A stretch of DNA of 64,000 nt from Novosphingobium sp. ZN18A2 (GCF_036784765.1 NZ_CP136651.1:1-64000), one strand, 5' to 3'; positions 8,995-19,140 are shown, counted from the first letter of the stretch. The notes: a model not told the origin generated them from the letters alone. Translations and numbers: made by a program.

Positions 8995-9350
8995 GACTTT
9001 TTGCTCCGCTTGTTACGGGGTTGAAACTGACGATCCGGAAATAGGTGTGCGTCTGCGAAAACGCCAATGGGGAAATCCGATTTTTGCGATTGAGTAAATC
9101 AATCATCGAAATTTGATCGATATCATGGATTAAAGACTCGACATCGGCAACCGCTTCGGCGATGATGGGGTTTCTGCATCTTTTCAAAGTATAACCGAAA
9201 CGGACCGAGTTGCCCCGGCCCGGCGCGCATCGGGATGCAAACCGGCCATCGTCGCGACAGATCGGATTTCGCTATCGCAGGAAAGCGGATGTTGCGATTG
9301 CGCTGTTGCTATCGTCTCAGCCGCACGCTTTTCTCAGCTGCGCGCTTTTC
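8995..9350. other. Intergenic region with the ahpC promoter
   Basis: A 356-bp stretch with no credible gene. The part nearest ahpC (about 9080-9190) is AT-richer than its surroundings and contains a perfect inverted repeat (9088-9104) and a motif also found upstream of katG (9109-9122). The aroC-proximal end carries a 17-bp tandem repeat. Transcription of aroC, ahpC and ahpF all runs leftward, so this gap separates aroC from the ahpCF unit. Confidence 0.6.
9088..9104. promoter_or_regulatory. Inverted repeat upstream of ahpC, candidate operator
   Basis: GATTGA-GTAAA-TCAATC is a perfect 6-bp inverted repeat with a 5-nt spacer, about 94 bp upstream of the ahpC start. Its size and dyad form fit a LysR-type regulator such as OxyR, but no regulator gene is in the window and the binding protein is inferred. 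Confidence 0.4.
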
Positions 9351-9354
9351 TCAG
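9321..9354. repeat. Two-copy 17-bp tandem repeat at the aroC 3' end
   Basis: CCGCACGCTTTTCTCAG (9321-9337) is followed directly by CTGCGCGCTTTTCTCAG (9338-9354), 15 of 17 bases identical. The second copy includes the aroC stop codon, so slippage here could alter the aroC end. Confidence 0.7.
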
Positions 9355-10433
9355 CCACACTGGGCCTTGTGCATCAGCTTCTGGTCGGCCAGCACCAGCG
9401 CCATCATCGCTTCCACCACCGGCACGCCGCGAATGCCCACGCAAGGATCGTGGCGGCCCTTGGTGAACAGCTCGGTCGCTTCGCCCTCACGCGTAACGGT
9501 GGGAACCGGCTTGAGGATCGAACTGGTCGGCTTGAACGCCACGCGCACCGTCACCGGCTGACCGGTGGATATGCCGCCCGCAACCCCGCCCGCGTGGTTG
9601 GCAAGGAACGCCGGACCTGCATTGCTGCCGCCCGGTTCGGCGGGCCGCATCGGGTCGGCATTGCCTTCGCCGGTATTGCGCGCGGCGGCAAAACCGTCGC
9701 CGATCTCCACGCCCTTGACCGCGTTGATTCCCATCATCGCGTGCGCCAGTTCGGCATCCAGTTTGGCATAGAGCGGCGCGCCCCAGCCAGCCGGAACGCC
9801 GGTTGCCGCGCATTCGACCACCGCACCCAGCGAAGAACCCGCCTTGCGCGCACCGTCCACCAGCTTTTCCCAGCGCGCGGCGGCAGCGGCATCGGGGCAG
9901 AAGAACGGGTTGCGGCCGATCTCTTCCGCGTCGAAATTCGCCATGTCGATCGCATCGCCGCCGATTTCGGATACCCAGCCGAGGATTGCCACTTCGGGAA
10001 TCGCCAGCCGCGCCACCGCACCCGCCGCCACGCGGCTGGCGGTTTCGCGCGCGGATGACCGGCCGCCGCCGCGATAGTCGCGAAAGCCGTACTTCGCGTC
10101 ATAGGCATAGTCGGCATGGCCGGGACGGTACGCCTTCGCGACCTCCGAATAGTCCCTGGATCGCTGGTCGACATTCTCGATCATCAGGCTGATTGGCGTT
10201 CCGGTCGTCCTGCCCTCGAACACGCCGGACAGGATCTTCACCTGGTCGGGTTCCTGCCGCTGCGTGGTGAAGCGCGATTGTCCGGGGCGCCGCGCGTCAA
10301 GGAACGGCTGGATATCGCTTTCGTTCAGCGGCAGGCCCGGCGGGCACCCGTCAACCACCGCGCCGATCGCGGGTCCGTGGCTCTCGCCCCAGGTGGTGAA
10401 GCGGAACATGTGGCCGAAGGTGTTGAAGCTCAT
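9351..10433 (-). CDS. aroC: Chorismate synthase
   Basis: FMN-dependent enzyme converting 5-enolpyruvylshikimate-3-phosphate to chorismate, the last shikimate step. The 360-aa product carries all three family signatures: [18 protein letters not shown] near the start, the [27 protein letters not shown] region, and [18 protein letters not shown] near the end. It stands alone, divergent from the monooxygenase operon with 57 bp between starts. Confidence 0.98.
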   Translation of the reverse strand: MSFNTFGHMFRFTTWGESHGPAIGAVVDGCPPGLPLNESDIQPFLDARRPGQSRFTTQRQEPDQVKILSGVFEGRTTGTPISLMIENVDQRSRDYSEVAKAYRPGHADYAYDAKYGFRDYRGGGRSSARETASRVAAGAVARLAIPEVAILGWVSEIGGDAIDMANFDAEEIGRNPFFCPDAAAAARWEKLVDGARKAGSSLGAVVECAATGVPAGWGAPLYAKLDAELAHAMMGINAVKGVEIGDGFAAARNTGEGNADPMRPAEPGGSNAGPAFLANHAGGVAGGISTGQPVTVRVAFKPTSSILKPVPTVTREGEATELFTKGRHDPCVGIRGVPVVEAMMALVLADQKLMHKAQCG

Positions 10434-10490
10434 GATCGGGCCTTGTCGCGGGATTGGCGCTTTGTCCAGACGCGGCTATTGAGCGCGGTC

Positions 10491-10802
10491 ATGTACGTCA
10501 ACGTATTCCGCAGCCACAAACACGAAGGCCATGACGCCGCGCGCTATGCCGCCGATGCCGAAGCGATGCGGGCATTGGCGGAAACGCAGCCGGGGTTCAT
10601 TTCGTTCAAGAGCTTTGCCGCACCGGACGGCGAAACGCTTTCGATGTCCGAATGGGAGAGCGAGGAACACGCCCGGGCATGGCAGCGCCACGCCGCGCAC
10701 ATCGCGGTGCAGGGGCGCGGGCGCGCGGACTATTACGAAAGCTACACCGTCTATTCCTGCGCCGAGCCTGAGGTGCGCCGCTTCAAAAGGAACGAGCCTT
10801 GA
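10491..10802 (+). CDS. Antibiotic biosynthesis monooxygenase (ABM) family protein
   Basis: A 103-aa dimeric alpha+beta barrel protein of the ABM type (MYVNVFRSHKHEG at the start; a GFISFKSF strand; an EWESEEHARAWQRHAAHIAVQ helix). Members include quinol monooxygenases and heme-degrading enzymes, but many are uncharacterised, so no substrate is given. The stop overlaps the TTG start of the next gene (TTGA), making it the first gene of a four-gene operon. Confidence 0.8.
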   Translation: MYVNVFRSHKHEGHDAARYAADAEAMRALAETQPGFISFKSFAAPDGETLSMSEWESEEHARAWQRHAAHIAVQGRGRADYYESYTVYSCAEPEVRRFKRNEP

Positions 10803-11146
10803 CCATCACGCTTTACGGAATCCCCAACTGCGACACCGTGAAGAAAGCGCGCAAGTGGCTTGACGGACAAGGGCTGCCCTACGCATTCCACGACTACAAG
10901 AAACAGGGCGCGGATGCGGGCAAGCTGGCCGCATGGATCGATGCCGCCGGGTGGGAGAAGGTGCTGAACCGCGCGGGCACGACATTCCGCAAGCTGCCAG
11001 ACGGGGACAAGGCGGATATCGACGCGCAAAAGGCCGCGCGGCTGATGCTGGCCAATCCAAGCATGATAAAGCGGCCCATCGTCGAACATCCGGGCGGGCT
11101 TCTTGTCGGTTTCCGGCCGGAAGAATGGGCCGCCGCGCTGGCCTGA
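10799..11146 (+). CDS. ArsC/Spx-family thioredoxin-fold protein (YffB-like)
   Basis: A 115-aa small thioredoxin-fold protein. It has the single-cysteine motif GIPNCDTVKKA (Cys11) and the long ArsC helix-rich insertion, followed by the conserved P of MIKRPIVEH. Single-Cys members of the YffB branch are thought to use glutathione and are not proven arsenate reductases. The TTG start overlaps the previous stop. No arsenic genes are adjacent, so arsenic resistance is not supported. Confidence 0.85.
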   Translation: MTITLYGIPNCDTVKKARKWLDGQGLPYAFHDYKKQGADAGKLAAWIDAAGWEKVLNRAGTTFRKLPDGDKADIDAQKAARLMLANPSMIKRPIVEHPGGLLVGFRPEEWAAALA

Positions 11147-11174
11147 CCGGCGCGAGGGGGGAAGGTATCGCGTC

Positions 11175-11744
11175 ATGAATCCGCTTGAGGCGGCAGCCTT
11201 AGTCCTGGGCTTCGCCAACATCATCCTGCTTGTCCGCCGCTCGATCTGGAACTTCCCGTTCGGCATGGCGATGGTCGCGGTGCTGGCCTTCGTGCTGTTC
11301 CGCGCGAAGCTGTATTCGGAAGCCGGCCTGCAGGTCTTCTTCTTCGTGGTGCAGGGATACGGCTGGTGGTTGTGGCACCGCGCCGGCGGGGAAGAGCACG
11401 CGGTGGCCGTGTCATGGCTTCCCGCCCGCGCGCGCATCGCCTGGGGCGTGGCGACGGCGGTGCTGTCGCTCTCGCTGGGTTCCATCATGCACGCGCTGAC
11501 CGACGCGGCGATGCCCTTCGCCGATTCGGCCGTAACCGGAGCCAGCATCGCCGCGCAGTTCCTGCTCTCGTTCCGCCGGGTGGAAAACTGGGTGCTGTGG
11601 GTCGGGATCGACGTCGTCTCTATCGAACTGTTCGTGATCCGCGGGCTTTACCTCACCGCCGTTCTCTATGCCGGGTTCCTGGTGATATCGGTGATGGGCC
11701 TGATCGAATGGAGCCGCGCCGCGCGAAAGGCCGCGCAGCCGTGA
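11175..11744 (+). CDS. pnuC: Nicotinamide riboside transporter PnuC
   Basis: Inner-membrane facilitator for nicotinamide riboside. The 189-aa product is hydrophobic with about seven helices and the family features WNFPFGMAMVAV, QVFFFVVQGYGWWLW, and a late WxxxDxxSIELFVIRGLYLTA segment. GAAGG at 11161-11165 precedes the ATG by 9 nt. The stop overlaps the GTG start of the NadR-like kinase (GTGA), linking uptake and phosphorylation of the same substrate. Confidence 0.93.
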   Translation: MNPLEAAALVLGFANIILLVRRSIWNFPFGMAMVAVLAFVLFRAKLYSEAGLQVFFFVVQGYGWWLWHRAGGEEHAVAVSWLPARARIAWGVATAVLSLSLGSIMHALTDAAMPFADSAVTGASIAAQFLLSFRRVENWVLWVGIDVVSIELFVIRGLYLTAVLYAGFLVISVMGLIEWSRAARKAAQP

Positions 11745-12274
11745 AGCGCATATGCTTCCACGGCGCTGAAAGCACCGGCAAGTCCGCGCTCGCCCGGCGG
11801 CTGCACGCGCGTTTCGGCTGGCCCTGGGTTCCCGAATACGGACGCGAATACTGCGAAACGTGTGGAACCGACCTTGCGATGGACGACCTGCTGGCTATCG
11901 CCGAAGGGCAGGACGCGGCGATGCGCGCGGCGGCGGCCGGCAACCCCGACGTGTTGATCCTCGACACCGACCCGCTGATGACCGCGGCCTGGGCGCAGAT
12001 GCTGTTCGCCAATGTTCCGCCCGAACTGCTCGAATACGAAAAGGCCGATCTCTACCTGTTGTTCGCACCCGACGTGCCGTGGATCGCGGACGGCACGCGT
12101 TTCTTCGGCAGCGACAAGGCGCGCGCCCGCTTCGCCGCGATTGCCGAAGACATGCTGGTGCGCACCGGCGTTGCCTTCATCCGGATCGAAGGCGACTGGG
12201 CCGCGCGCGAGGCACAGGCGATTTCCGCGATTTTCCAGTGCGGCGGCGATGGCGCGGGACCATGCGCGCCATAA
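11741..12274 (+). CDS. NadR-type ribosylnicotinamide kinase / AAA ATPase
   Basis: A 177-aa P-loop protein matching the kinase half of NadR: Walker A GAESTGKSAL at 7-16, an EYGREYCE segment, and a DTDPLMTAAW motif. It lacks both the NadR DNA-binding domain and the NMN adenylyltransferase domain. Being coupled by GTGA to pnuC, it very probably phosphorylates incoming nicotinamide riboside to NMN, trapping it in the cell. The role is inferred from family and context. Confidence 0.87.
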   Translation: MKRICFHGAESTGKSALARRLHARFGWPWVPEYGREYCETCGTDLAMDDLLAIAEGQDAAMRAAAAGNPDVLILDTDPLMTAAWAQMLFANVPPELLEYEKADLYLLFAPDVPWIADGTRFFGSDKARARFAAIAEDMLVRTGVAFIRIEGDWAAREAQAISAIFQCGGDGAGPCAP

Positions 12275-12344
12275 CCTGAAATTAACCTCTCCGCGCAATA
12301 AGATCGCGCCTGACCGTGCAACAGAACTTCGCGAGGAGCGGCAC

Positions 12345-12545
12345 ATGGCATTCTTCAAGTCGATCAGCCCTGCGCTGATCCTGACGCTGATTCTTTCGGG
12401 GATCATCGGCAGTCAGGGTTCGACCGGCGGCGTCATGGGTATCCAGCACAAGTATATCTACGACTATGGCTATTACTGGTCGTGGTCCACGTTCCTGTGC
12501 TCGCTTGGCGTGGTCTGGGCGCTGATCATCATGCAGGGCGATTAG
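12345..12545 (+). CDS. Small membrane protein of unknown function (66 aa)
   Basis: GAGGAG (12333-12338) lies 6 nt before the ATG, a strong ribosome binding site. The 66-aa product has two hydrophobic segments (about residues 8-22 and 47-62) joined by a Tyr-rich stretch (HKYIYDYGYYW). I do not recognise the family. The gene overlaps the end of convergent ubiG by 4 bp and follows the pnuC operon by 70 bp. Confidence 0.7.
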   Translation: MAFFKSISPALILTLILSGIIGSQGSTGGVMGIQHKYIYDYGYYWSWSTFLCSLGVVWALIIMQGD

Positions 12546-13288
12546 GCCGCCTTCTTCGTCGCGCTGACGATATAGTTCAGCGCCAGATCGTCCGACAGGT
12601 GGAGCCCTTTCGAGGGCGACCACGCGATGCCTTCCGGCGCGCCCGTCTCTAGCCCGGCATCCGCCAGCAGATCGCACAACTCGTCCGGCGTGACGAAATC
12701 GTCCCAGTGATGCGTGCCGCGCGGGATCAGGCCGATACGTTCCGCCCCTTCCACCATCAGCAGGCGCGACCGCGCGGTGCGGTTGGGGGTGGACAGCACC
12801 ATCAGCCCGCCATCGTCCAGCGCCGCGGCCAGTTCGCGGACGAAAGCCCGCTTGTCGGCCACGTGTTCGATCACTTCCATCGCTGTAACCAGATCGAAGC
12901 CCGAGAGGCCGAGTTCGCCGATCTCGCCGTGGCGATAGTCTATCGCCAGCCCGCCGCCCTGAGCGTGCGCCTGCGCCGCCGCCACGTTCTCCGCCGCCGC
13001 ATCGACCCCGGTAACCGCCGCGCCCAGCCGCGCAAGCGGCTCGCACAGCAGGCCCGCCCCGCAGCCCACGTCGAGCGCCCGCCTGCCCGCCAGCGGGCGG
13101 ACCGAACGCGCATCGGCATCCCAGTGCCGGTCAATCGCCGAGCGCACGAAGCCGAGCCGCACCGGGTTCAGCCTGTGCAGCATGGCCGAAGAACCCTTCG
13201 GATCCCACCAGTCGGCGGCGAGGCGGCCGAAATGTTCGGCTTCGTCCGAGCGGATCGTGGCCGGCCGGTTCGTTGTTGCATTACCCAT
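12542..13288 (-). CDS. ubiG: Ubiquinone biosynthesis O-methyltransferase UbiG
   Basis: SAM-dependent enzyme performing both O-methylations of ubiquinone synthesis. The 248-aa product has the conserved FGRLAADWWDPKG start, SAM motif I DVGCGAGLL (near 73-81), motif II (GFDLVTAMEVIEHV) and the GTHHWDDFVTP segment typical of UbiG. It is divergent from lysC with about 86 bp between starts. Confidence 0.96.
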   Translation of the reverse strand: MGNATTNRPATIRSDEAEHFGRLAADWWDPKGSSAMLHRLNPVRLGFVRSAIDRHWDADARSVRPLAGRRALDVGCGAGLLCEPLARLGAAVTGVDAAAENVAAAQAHAQGGGLAIDYRHGEIGELGLSGFDLVTAMEVIEHVADKRAFVRELAAALDDGGLMVLSTPNRTARSRLLMVEGAERIGLIPRGTHHWDDFVTPDELCDLLADAGLETGAPEGIAWSPSKGLHLSDDLALNYIVSATKKAA

Positions 13289-13363
13289 GCCACCTCCCTA
13301 ACAGGACGCCCGCTGCGCCGCGAGGCCCATCGCGCGCAAGAATGTTTCGTTTCATGCGTGGAC

Positions 13364-13377
13364 AGGAGCCCGAATTG
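13364..13377 (+). promoter_or_regulatory. Ribosome binding site fixing a TTG start for lysC
   Basis: AGGAG at 13364-13368 is 6 nt upstream of the TTG at 13375. Upstream in-frame ATG codons at 13342 and 13354 add residues not found in aspartokinases and lack such a site. Confidence 0.8.
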
Positions 13378-14643
13378 GCCCGGATCGTGATGAAATTCGG
13401 CGGCACGTCGATGGCCGGGACCGAGCGCATCCGCCGCGTGGCGCGAATCGTCCAGCGCCAGCAGGCCGCCGGGCACGAAGTCGCGGTTGTCGTTTCCGCC
13501 ATGGCCGGAGAGACCGACCGGCTCGTCAACTTCTGCCGCGAAGCGAACGCGCTTTACGATCCGGCCGAATACGACGTCGTGGTGGCGAGCGGCGAACAGG
13601 TGACGTCCGGCCTGCTGGCGATGCACTTGCAGGCGCTGGGCTGCAAGGCGCGATCGTGGCTGGGCTGGCAGGTTCCGATCCACACCGACGGGGCGCATGC
13701 CAAGGCCCGCATCCAGGAAATCGATTCGGACCGGCTGATCGCTTCGATGCGATCGGGCGAGATCGCGGTGATCCCCGGTTTCCAGGGGCTGACCGAAAAT
13801 AACCGCGTCACCACGCTGGGCCGGGGCGGGTCCGACACGTCGGCCGTTGCGGTGGCGGCGGCGGTGGAAGCGGACCGCTGCGACATCTATACCGACGTGG
13901 ACGGGGTTTACACCACAGACCCGCGCATCGTGGCCAAGGCCCGCAAGCTGAGCCACGTGACATACGAGGAAATGCTCGAACTGGCATCGGTCGGTTCGAA
14001 AGTGCTGCAGACCCGCTCGGTCAGCCTTGCCATGAAGGAAGGCGTGCGCGTGCAGGTGCTGAGCTCGTTCATCGACGATGACGCGCCCGCGGCCGATACG
14101 CTGCCCGGCACGATGATCGTTTCCGACGAGGAACTTGAGGAACTGGAAATGGAACGCCAGCTGATCACCGGCATCGCCGCCGACAAGAACGAAGCCAAGG
14201 TCACGCTGACGCGCGTGCCCGACAAGCCGGGCATCGTGGCGACGATCTTCGGCCCGCTGGCAGCGGCGTCAATCAACGTCGACATGATCATCCAGAACAT
14301 TTCCAAGGACAAGGGCGAGACCGACGTTACCTTCACCCTGCCCCGCGCGGACCTGGCGCGCGGCCTTGCCATGCTGGAAGCGCGCAAGGACGATATCGGC
14401 TTCAACCGCCTGATTTCGGATTCCAAGGTTTCGAAGATCAGCGTTGTCGGTGTGGGCATGCGCAGCCACGCGGGCGTTGCCGCCATGATGTTCAAGGCGC
14501 TGGCCGATCGCGGCATCAACATCCTTGCCATCACCACCAGCGAGATCAAGGTTTCGGTGCTGATCGACGAGGATGAGACCGAACTGGCGGTGCGTATCCT
14601 GCACACCGCCTATGGCCTCGACGCCGCGGACGAAGCGGCCTGA
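13375..14643 (+). CDS. lysC: Aspartate kinase
   Basis: Phosphorylates aspartate, the first step towards lysine, threonine and methionine. From the TTG at 13375 the product is 422 aa and starts MARIVMKFGGTSMAG, the family N-terminus. The kinase domain fills residues 1-250 (GRGGSDTSAVAVAAAVEADRCDIYTDVDGV). Two C-terminal ACT domains (about 265-410) with VPDKPGIVATIFGPL and VGVGMRSHAGVAAMMF indicate feedback control by lysine and/or threonine. Its stop overlaps the CTG of the next frame by three bases (CTGA). Confidence 0.97.
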   Translation: MARIVMKFGGTSMAGTERIRRVARIVQRQQAAGHEVAVVVSAMAGETDRLVNFCREANALYDPAEYDVVVASGEQVTSGLLAMHLQALGCKARSWLGWQVPIHTDGAHAKARIQEIDSDRLIASMRSGEIAVIPGFQGLTENNRVTTLGRGGSDTSAVAVAAAVEADRCDIYTDVDGVYTTDPRIVAKARKLSHVTYEEMLELASVGSKVLQTRSVSLAMKEGVRVQVLSSFIDDDAPAADTLPGTMIVSDEELEELEMERQLITGIAADKNEAKVTLTRVPDKPGIVATIFGPLAAASINVDMIIQNISKDKGETDVTFTLPRADLARGLAMLEARKDDIGFNRLISDSKVSKISVVGVGMRSHAGVAAMMFKALADRGINILAITTSEIKVSVLIDEDETELAVRILHTAYGLDAADEAA

Positions 14644-15089
14644 CCGCCACGCCCGGCCCGCTTCCCTTCGCGCAGGCCCTGTTCGCGCCGGCGCAGACGA
14701 TTACGCCCGACCTTGCAGACCGCGCCCCGCGTGAGGCGGGAGCCTATCTACTGCTTATCCGGCTCGACGCATCGCTGGCGCTTGTCCACGCGCGGCGCGC
14801 GGAAACACTGGCGCCCGGCTGGTATGCCTATGCCGGCAGCGCGAAAGGGCCGGGCGGTATCGGCGCGCGCCTTGCCCGGCATTTCCGCAAGGACAAACGC
14901 ATCCACTGGCACGTGGACCGGCTGACCGTTGCCGCCGCAGACTTCGCCGCGCTGGCGCTGCCGGACGGGACGGAATGCGCGATCGTGCGCGGGCTTGAAG
15001 GCACGGGGCGCTTCGCGCACGCGCTGAAGGGCTTCGGCAGCAGCGATTGTCCGCGCTGCCGATCGCACCTGTTGCGCTGGGTGGATTGA
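14640..15089 (+). CDS. DUF123 / GIY-YIG-like nuclease family protein with a non-canonical start
   Basis: An open frame of about 149 aa with clear family features and no ATG, GTG or TTG before the conserved core. The core contains GAYLLLIRLD, GWYAYAGSAKG, IGARLARHFRKDKRIHWHVDRL and a C-terminal CPRC, matching DUF123 proteins, which have a GIY-YIG-like fold and unknown function. The frame is open from a TGA at 14574. The best start is CTG at 14640, inside a CTGA overlap with the lysC stop. A sequencing error or another rare start is possible. It is easily missed by gene callers. Confidence 0.72.
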   Translation: MTATPGPLPFAQALFAPAQTITPDLADRAPREAGAYLLLIRLDASLALVHARRAETLAPGWYAYAGSAKGPGGIGARLARHFRKDKRIHWHVDRLTVAAADFAALALPDGTECAIVRGLEGTGRFAHALKGFGSSDCPRCRSHLLRWVD

Positions 15090-15091
15090 GC

Positions 15092-15490
15092 CTACTCGGT
15101 CGTCACGCCATCGAAATGCTCGTGCGCGGTGGCAGCCTCTTCGCAGGTCTTGTGAACGGTCCCGTCGATATGTTCGGGCGGTCCATAGATCGTGTACAGC
15201 CGCAGCGGCTCTGTGCCGGTGGCCTTCACGTTGTGGAGCGAGCCTTGCGGAACGACGATTCCGTCGTCGGCCTTCACCGGATTGCAGGCACCATCGATCC
15301 ACACTTCGCCGGTTCCCCCTTCGATGCGGAAGAACTGGTCTCTGTCCTCGTGCACTTCCTCACCGATCTCGTCGCCCGGCTGGATCGCCATGAGCACGAG
15401 CTGGAGATTGTGCCCGGTATAGAGAACGCGGCGGAAGTCGTCGTTTTCTTCCGTCAGCTTGTCGATGTCGTCGACAAATCCCTTCTTCAC
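15092..15490 (-). CDS. Cupin domain-containing protein
   Basis: A 132-aa single-domain cupin beginning MKKGFVDDIDKLTEEN at the GTG at 15490. GGGAG lies 8 nt upstream of that codon; a further GTG at 15514 would add 8 residues. Metal-binding cupin motif 1 is present as EEVHEDRDQFFRIEGG (His-x3-Asp-x-Asp-Gln region) and motif 2 as PQGSLHNV. The substrate is unknown. It is convergent with the DUF123 gene, with 2 bp between the stops. Confidence 0.85.
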   Translation of the reverse strand: MKKGFVDDIDKLTEENDDFRRVLYTGHNLQLVLMAIQPGDEIGEEVHEDRDQFFRIEGGTGEVWIDGACNPVKADDGIVVPQGSLHNVKATGTEPLRLYTIYGPPEHIDGTVHKTCEEAATAHEHFDGVTTE

Positions 15491-15576
15491 CTCGCGCACT
15501 CCCTTGCTCGGCACTTGCGAATTACAGCCGTCATCCTAGGCACGGGCTTATCGCAGCGATAGCCGGAGAAAGCAGT

Positions 15577-15613
15577 AAAAAGCCCCGACCCGGCAACCAC
15601 GCAGGGTCGGGGC
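15577..15613 (-). terminator. Rho-independent terminator downstream of katG
   Basis: A perfect 10-bp stem GCCCCGACCC/GGGTCGGGGC (15582-15591 and 15604-15613) with a 12-nt loop is followed on the minus strand by TTTTT. It lies about 120 bp past the katG stop and ends that transcript before the cupin gene. Confidence 0.85.
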
Positions 15614-15682
15614 AGTTTGCGGACCGGTCATGGGAATCTCCGGCCGGTCCGGGTTTGCGGGGTGAAACCCTGCAAGCTGTCA

Positions 15683-15722
15683 GGGTGCGGCGCCGGCGGG
15701 AGGGAGAACCGGCGCCGCACCC
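15683..15722 (-). promoter_or_regulatory. Long hairpin in the katG 3' untranslated region
   Basis: A perfect 14-bp G/C stem (15683-15696 and 15709-15722) with a 12-nt loop starts 9 bp after the katG stop. It has no T-tract, so it is not a standard terminator. The minus-strand loop reads TTCTCCCTCCCG, C/T-rich and partly complementary to Shine-Dalgarno sequences. The ahpC-ahpF hairpin has nearly the same loop. A further 7-bp stem (GGACCGG/CCGGTCC) lies between it and the terminator. Confidence 0.65.
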
Positions 15723-15731
15723 GTCAGGTCA

Positions 15732-17960
<2,229 letters not shown>

Positions 17961-18033
17961 TCAAAACAACAATCGCACGATACGCCTCGACTCATCATCG
18001 CCAAAGCAATTAAGTTTGGACACAAAAAGAGAT

Positions 18034-18047
18034 AAATTCGATCAATC
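18034..18047. promoter_or_regulatory. AT-rich motif upstream of katG, shared with ahpC
   Basis: AAATTCGATCAATC, about 100 bp upstream of the katG start, matches AAATTTGATCGATA (9109-9122) upstream of ahpC at 11 of 14 bases. Both genes detoxify peroxide, so a shared activator such as OxyR is plausible. This rests on one pair of sites only. Confidence 0.35.
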
Positions 18048-18119
18048 GTCCCGTCGCCGCAAGCACACTGCCGGTCGCGCACTTGCCGTTCGCCGCAGCC
18101 CGTTCTAATCGCGCCAGTG

Positions 18120-19130
18120 ATGACGACATATCCCAAGACCGCCGCCCTGATGCGGCGCGGCGCCGAGTTCCTCGGCAGCGAACATGCAATCCTGTGCGGC
18201 GCGATGAGCTGGGTTTCCGAGCGCAACCTGGTCTCGGCAATCAGCAACGCGGGCGGTTTCGGCGTGATCGCCTGCGGGGCGATGACGCCCGACCTGCTGG
18301 ATGCAGAGATCGCGGCGACCAGGGCGATGACCGGCAAGCCCTTCGGCGTGAACCTTATCACCATGCATCCGCAGCTTTTCGACCTGATCGATGTCTGCGT
18401 GAAGCACGGCGTCAGCCACGTCGTTCTGGCAGGCGGAATCCCGCCCAAGGGCAGCGTGGAAGCGATCAAGGCGGGCGGCGCGAAAGTGATCTGCTTCGCG
18501 CCCACGCTGGCGCTGGGCAAGAAGCTGCTCCGGTCCGGTGCGGATGCGCTCGTGATCGAAGGGATGGAAGCGGGCGGGCACATCGGCCCGGTTTCGACCA
18601 GCGTGCTGGCGCAGGAAATCCTGCCCGCGCTGGCGGAGGAAAACCTTGTGTTCGTGGCCGGCGGCATCGGGCGCGGCGAACTGGTTGCGGGCTATCTGGA
18701 AATGGGCGCTTGCGGCGTGCAGCTGGGCACGCGCTTTGCCTGCGCGACCGAATCGATTGCCCATCCCGACTTCAAGAAAGCCTTCTTCCGCGCTTCGGCA
18801 CGCGACGCGATCGCCAGCGTTCAGGTCGACCCGCGCCTGCCGGTGATTCCGGTGCGCGCGCTGAAGAACAAGGGCACAGAGGCATTTTCCGCCAAGCAGG
18901 TGGAAGTGGCCAAGGCGCTCGATTCGGGCGAGGTCGAGATGGGCGAGGCGCAGCTCCAGATTGAACACTACTGGGCCGGTGCGCTGCGCCGCGCGGTAAT
19001 CGACGGCGACGTGGAAAACGGATCGGTCATGGCCGGGCAGTCTGTCGGCATGGTGACGAAGGAAGAACCCGTCGCCGATATTATCGCGGAGTTGCTGGCG
19101 GAAAGCGAAGCGGCGCTGGGGCGGCGATAG
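18120..19130 (+). CDS. Nitronate monooxygenase / FMN-dependent 2-nitropropane dioxygenase family
   Basis: TIM-barrel flavoprotein that oxidises alkyl nitronates. The 336-aa product shows ILCGAMSWVSERNLVSAISNAGGFGVIACG near the N-terminus, the GVSHVVLAGGIPP strand, the EGMEAGGHIG phosphate-binding region and FVAGGIGRGELVAGYLEMGACGVQLGTRFA. A GTG at 18117 directly precedes the chosen ATG. Enoyl-ACP reductase FabK shares this fold and cannot be fully excluded. Confidence 0.85.
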   Translation: MTTYPKTAALMRRGAEFLGSEHAILCGAMSWVSERNLVSAISNAGGFGVIACGAMTPDLLDAEIAATRAMTGKPFGVNLITMHPQLFDLIDVCVKHGVSHVVLAGGIPPKGSVEAIKAGGAKVICFAPTLALGKKLLRSGADALVIEGMEAGGHIGPVSTSVLAQEILPALAEENLVFVAGGIGRGELVAGYLEMGACGVQLGTRFACATESIAHPDFKKAFFRASARDAIASVQVDPRLPVIPVRALKNKGTEAFSAKQVEVAKALDSGEVEMGEAQLQIEHYWAGALRRAVIDGDVENGSVMAGQSVGMVTKEEPVADIIAELLAESEAALGRR

Positions 19131-19140
19131 AGCAGCAAGC

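Noticed and set aside
6991-9024. A 677-codon open frame on the plus strand across ahpF and ahpC
   Set aside because: It is antisense to two well-supported genes, is rich in Arg/His/Ala, lacks any domain, and follows from the codon bias of GC-rich genes.
8978-9187. Small gene upstream of ahpC
   Set aside because: It overlaps the ahpC start and the AT-rich promoter region, with no Shine-Dalgarno or family features.
10799-11146. Arsenate reductase function for the ArsC-like gene
   Set aside because: The single-Cys YffB-like form and lack of ars genes do not support arsenic detoxification.
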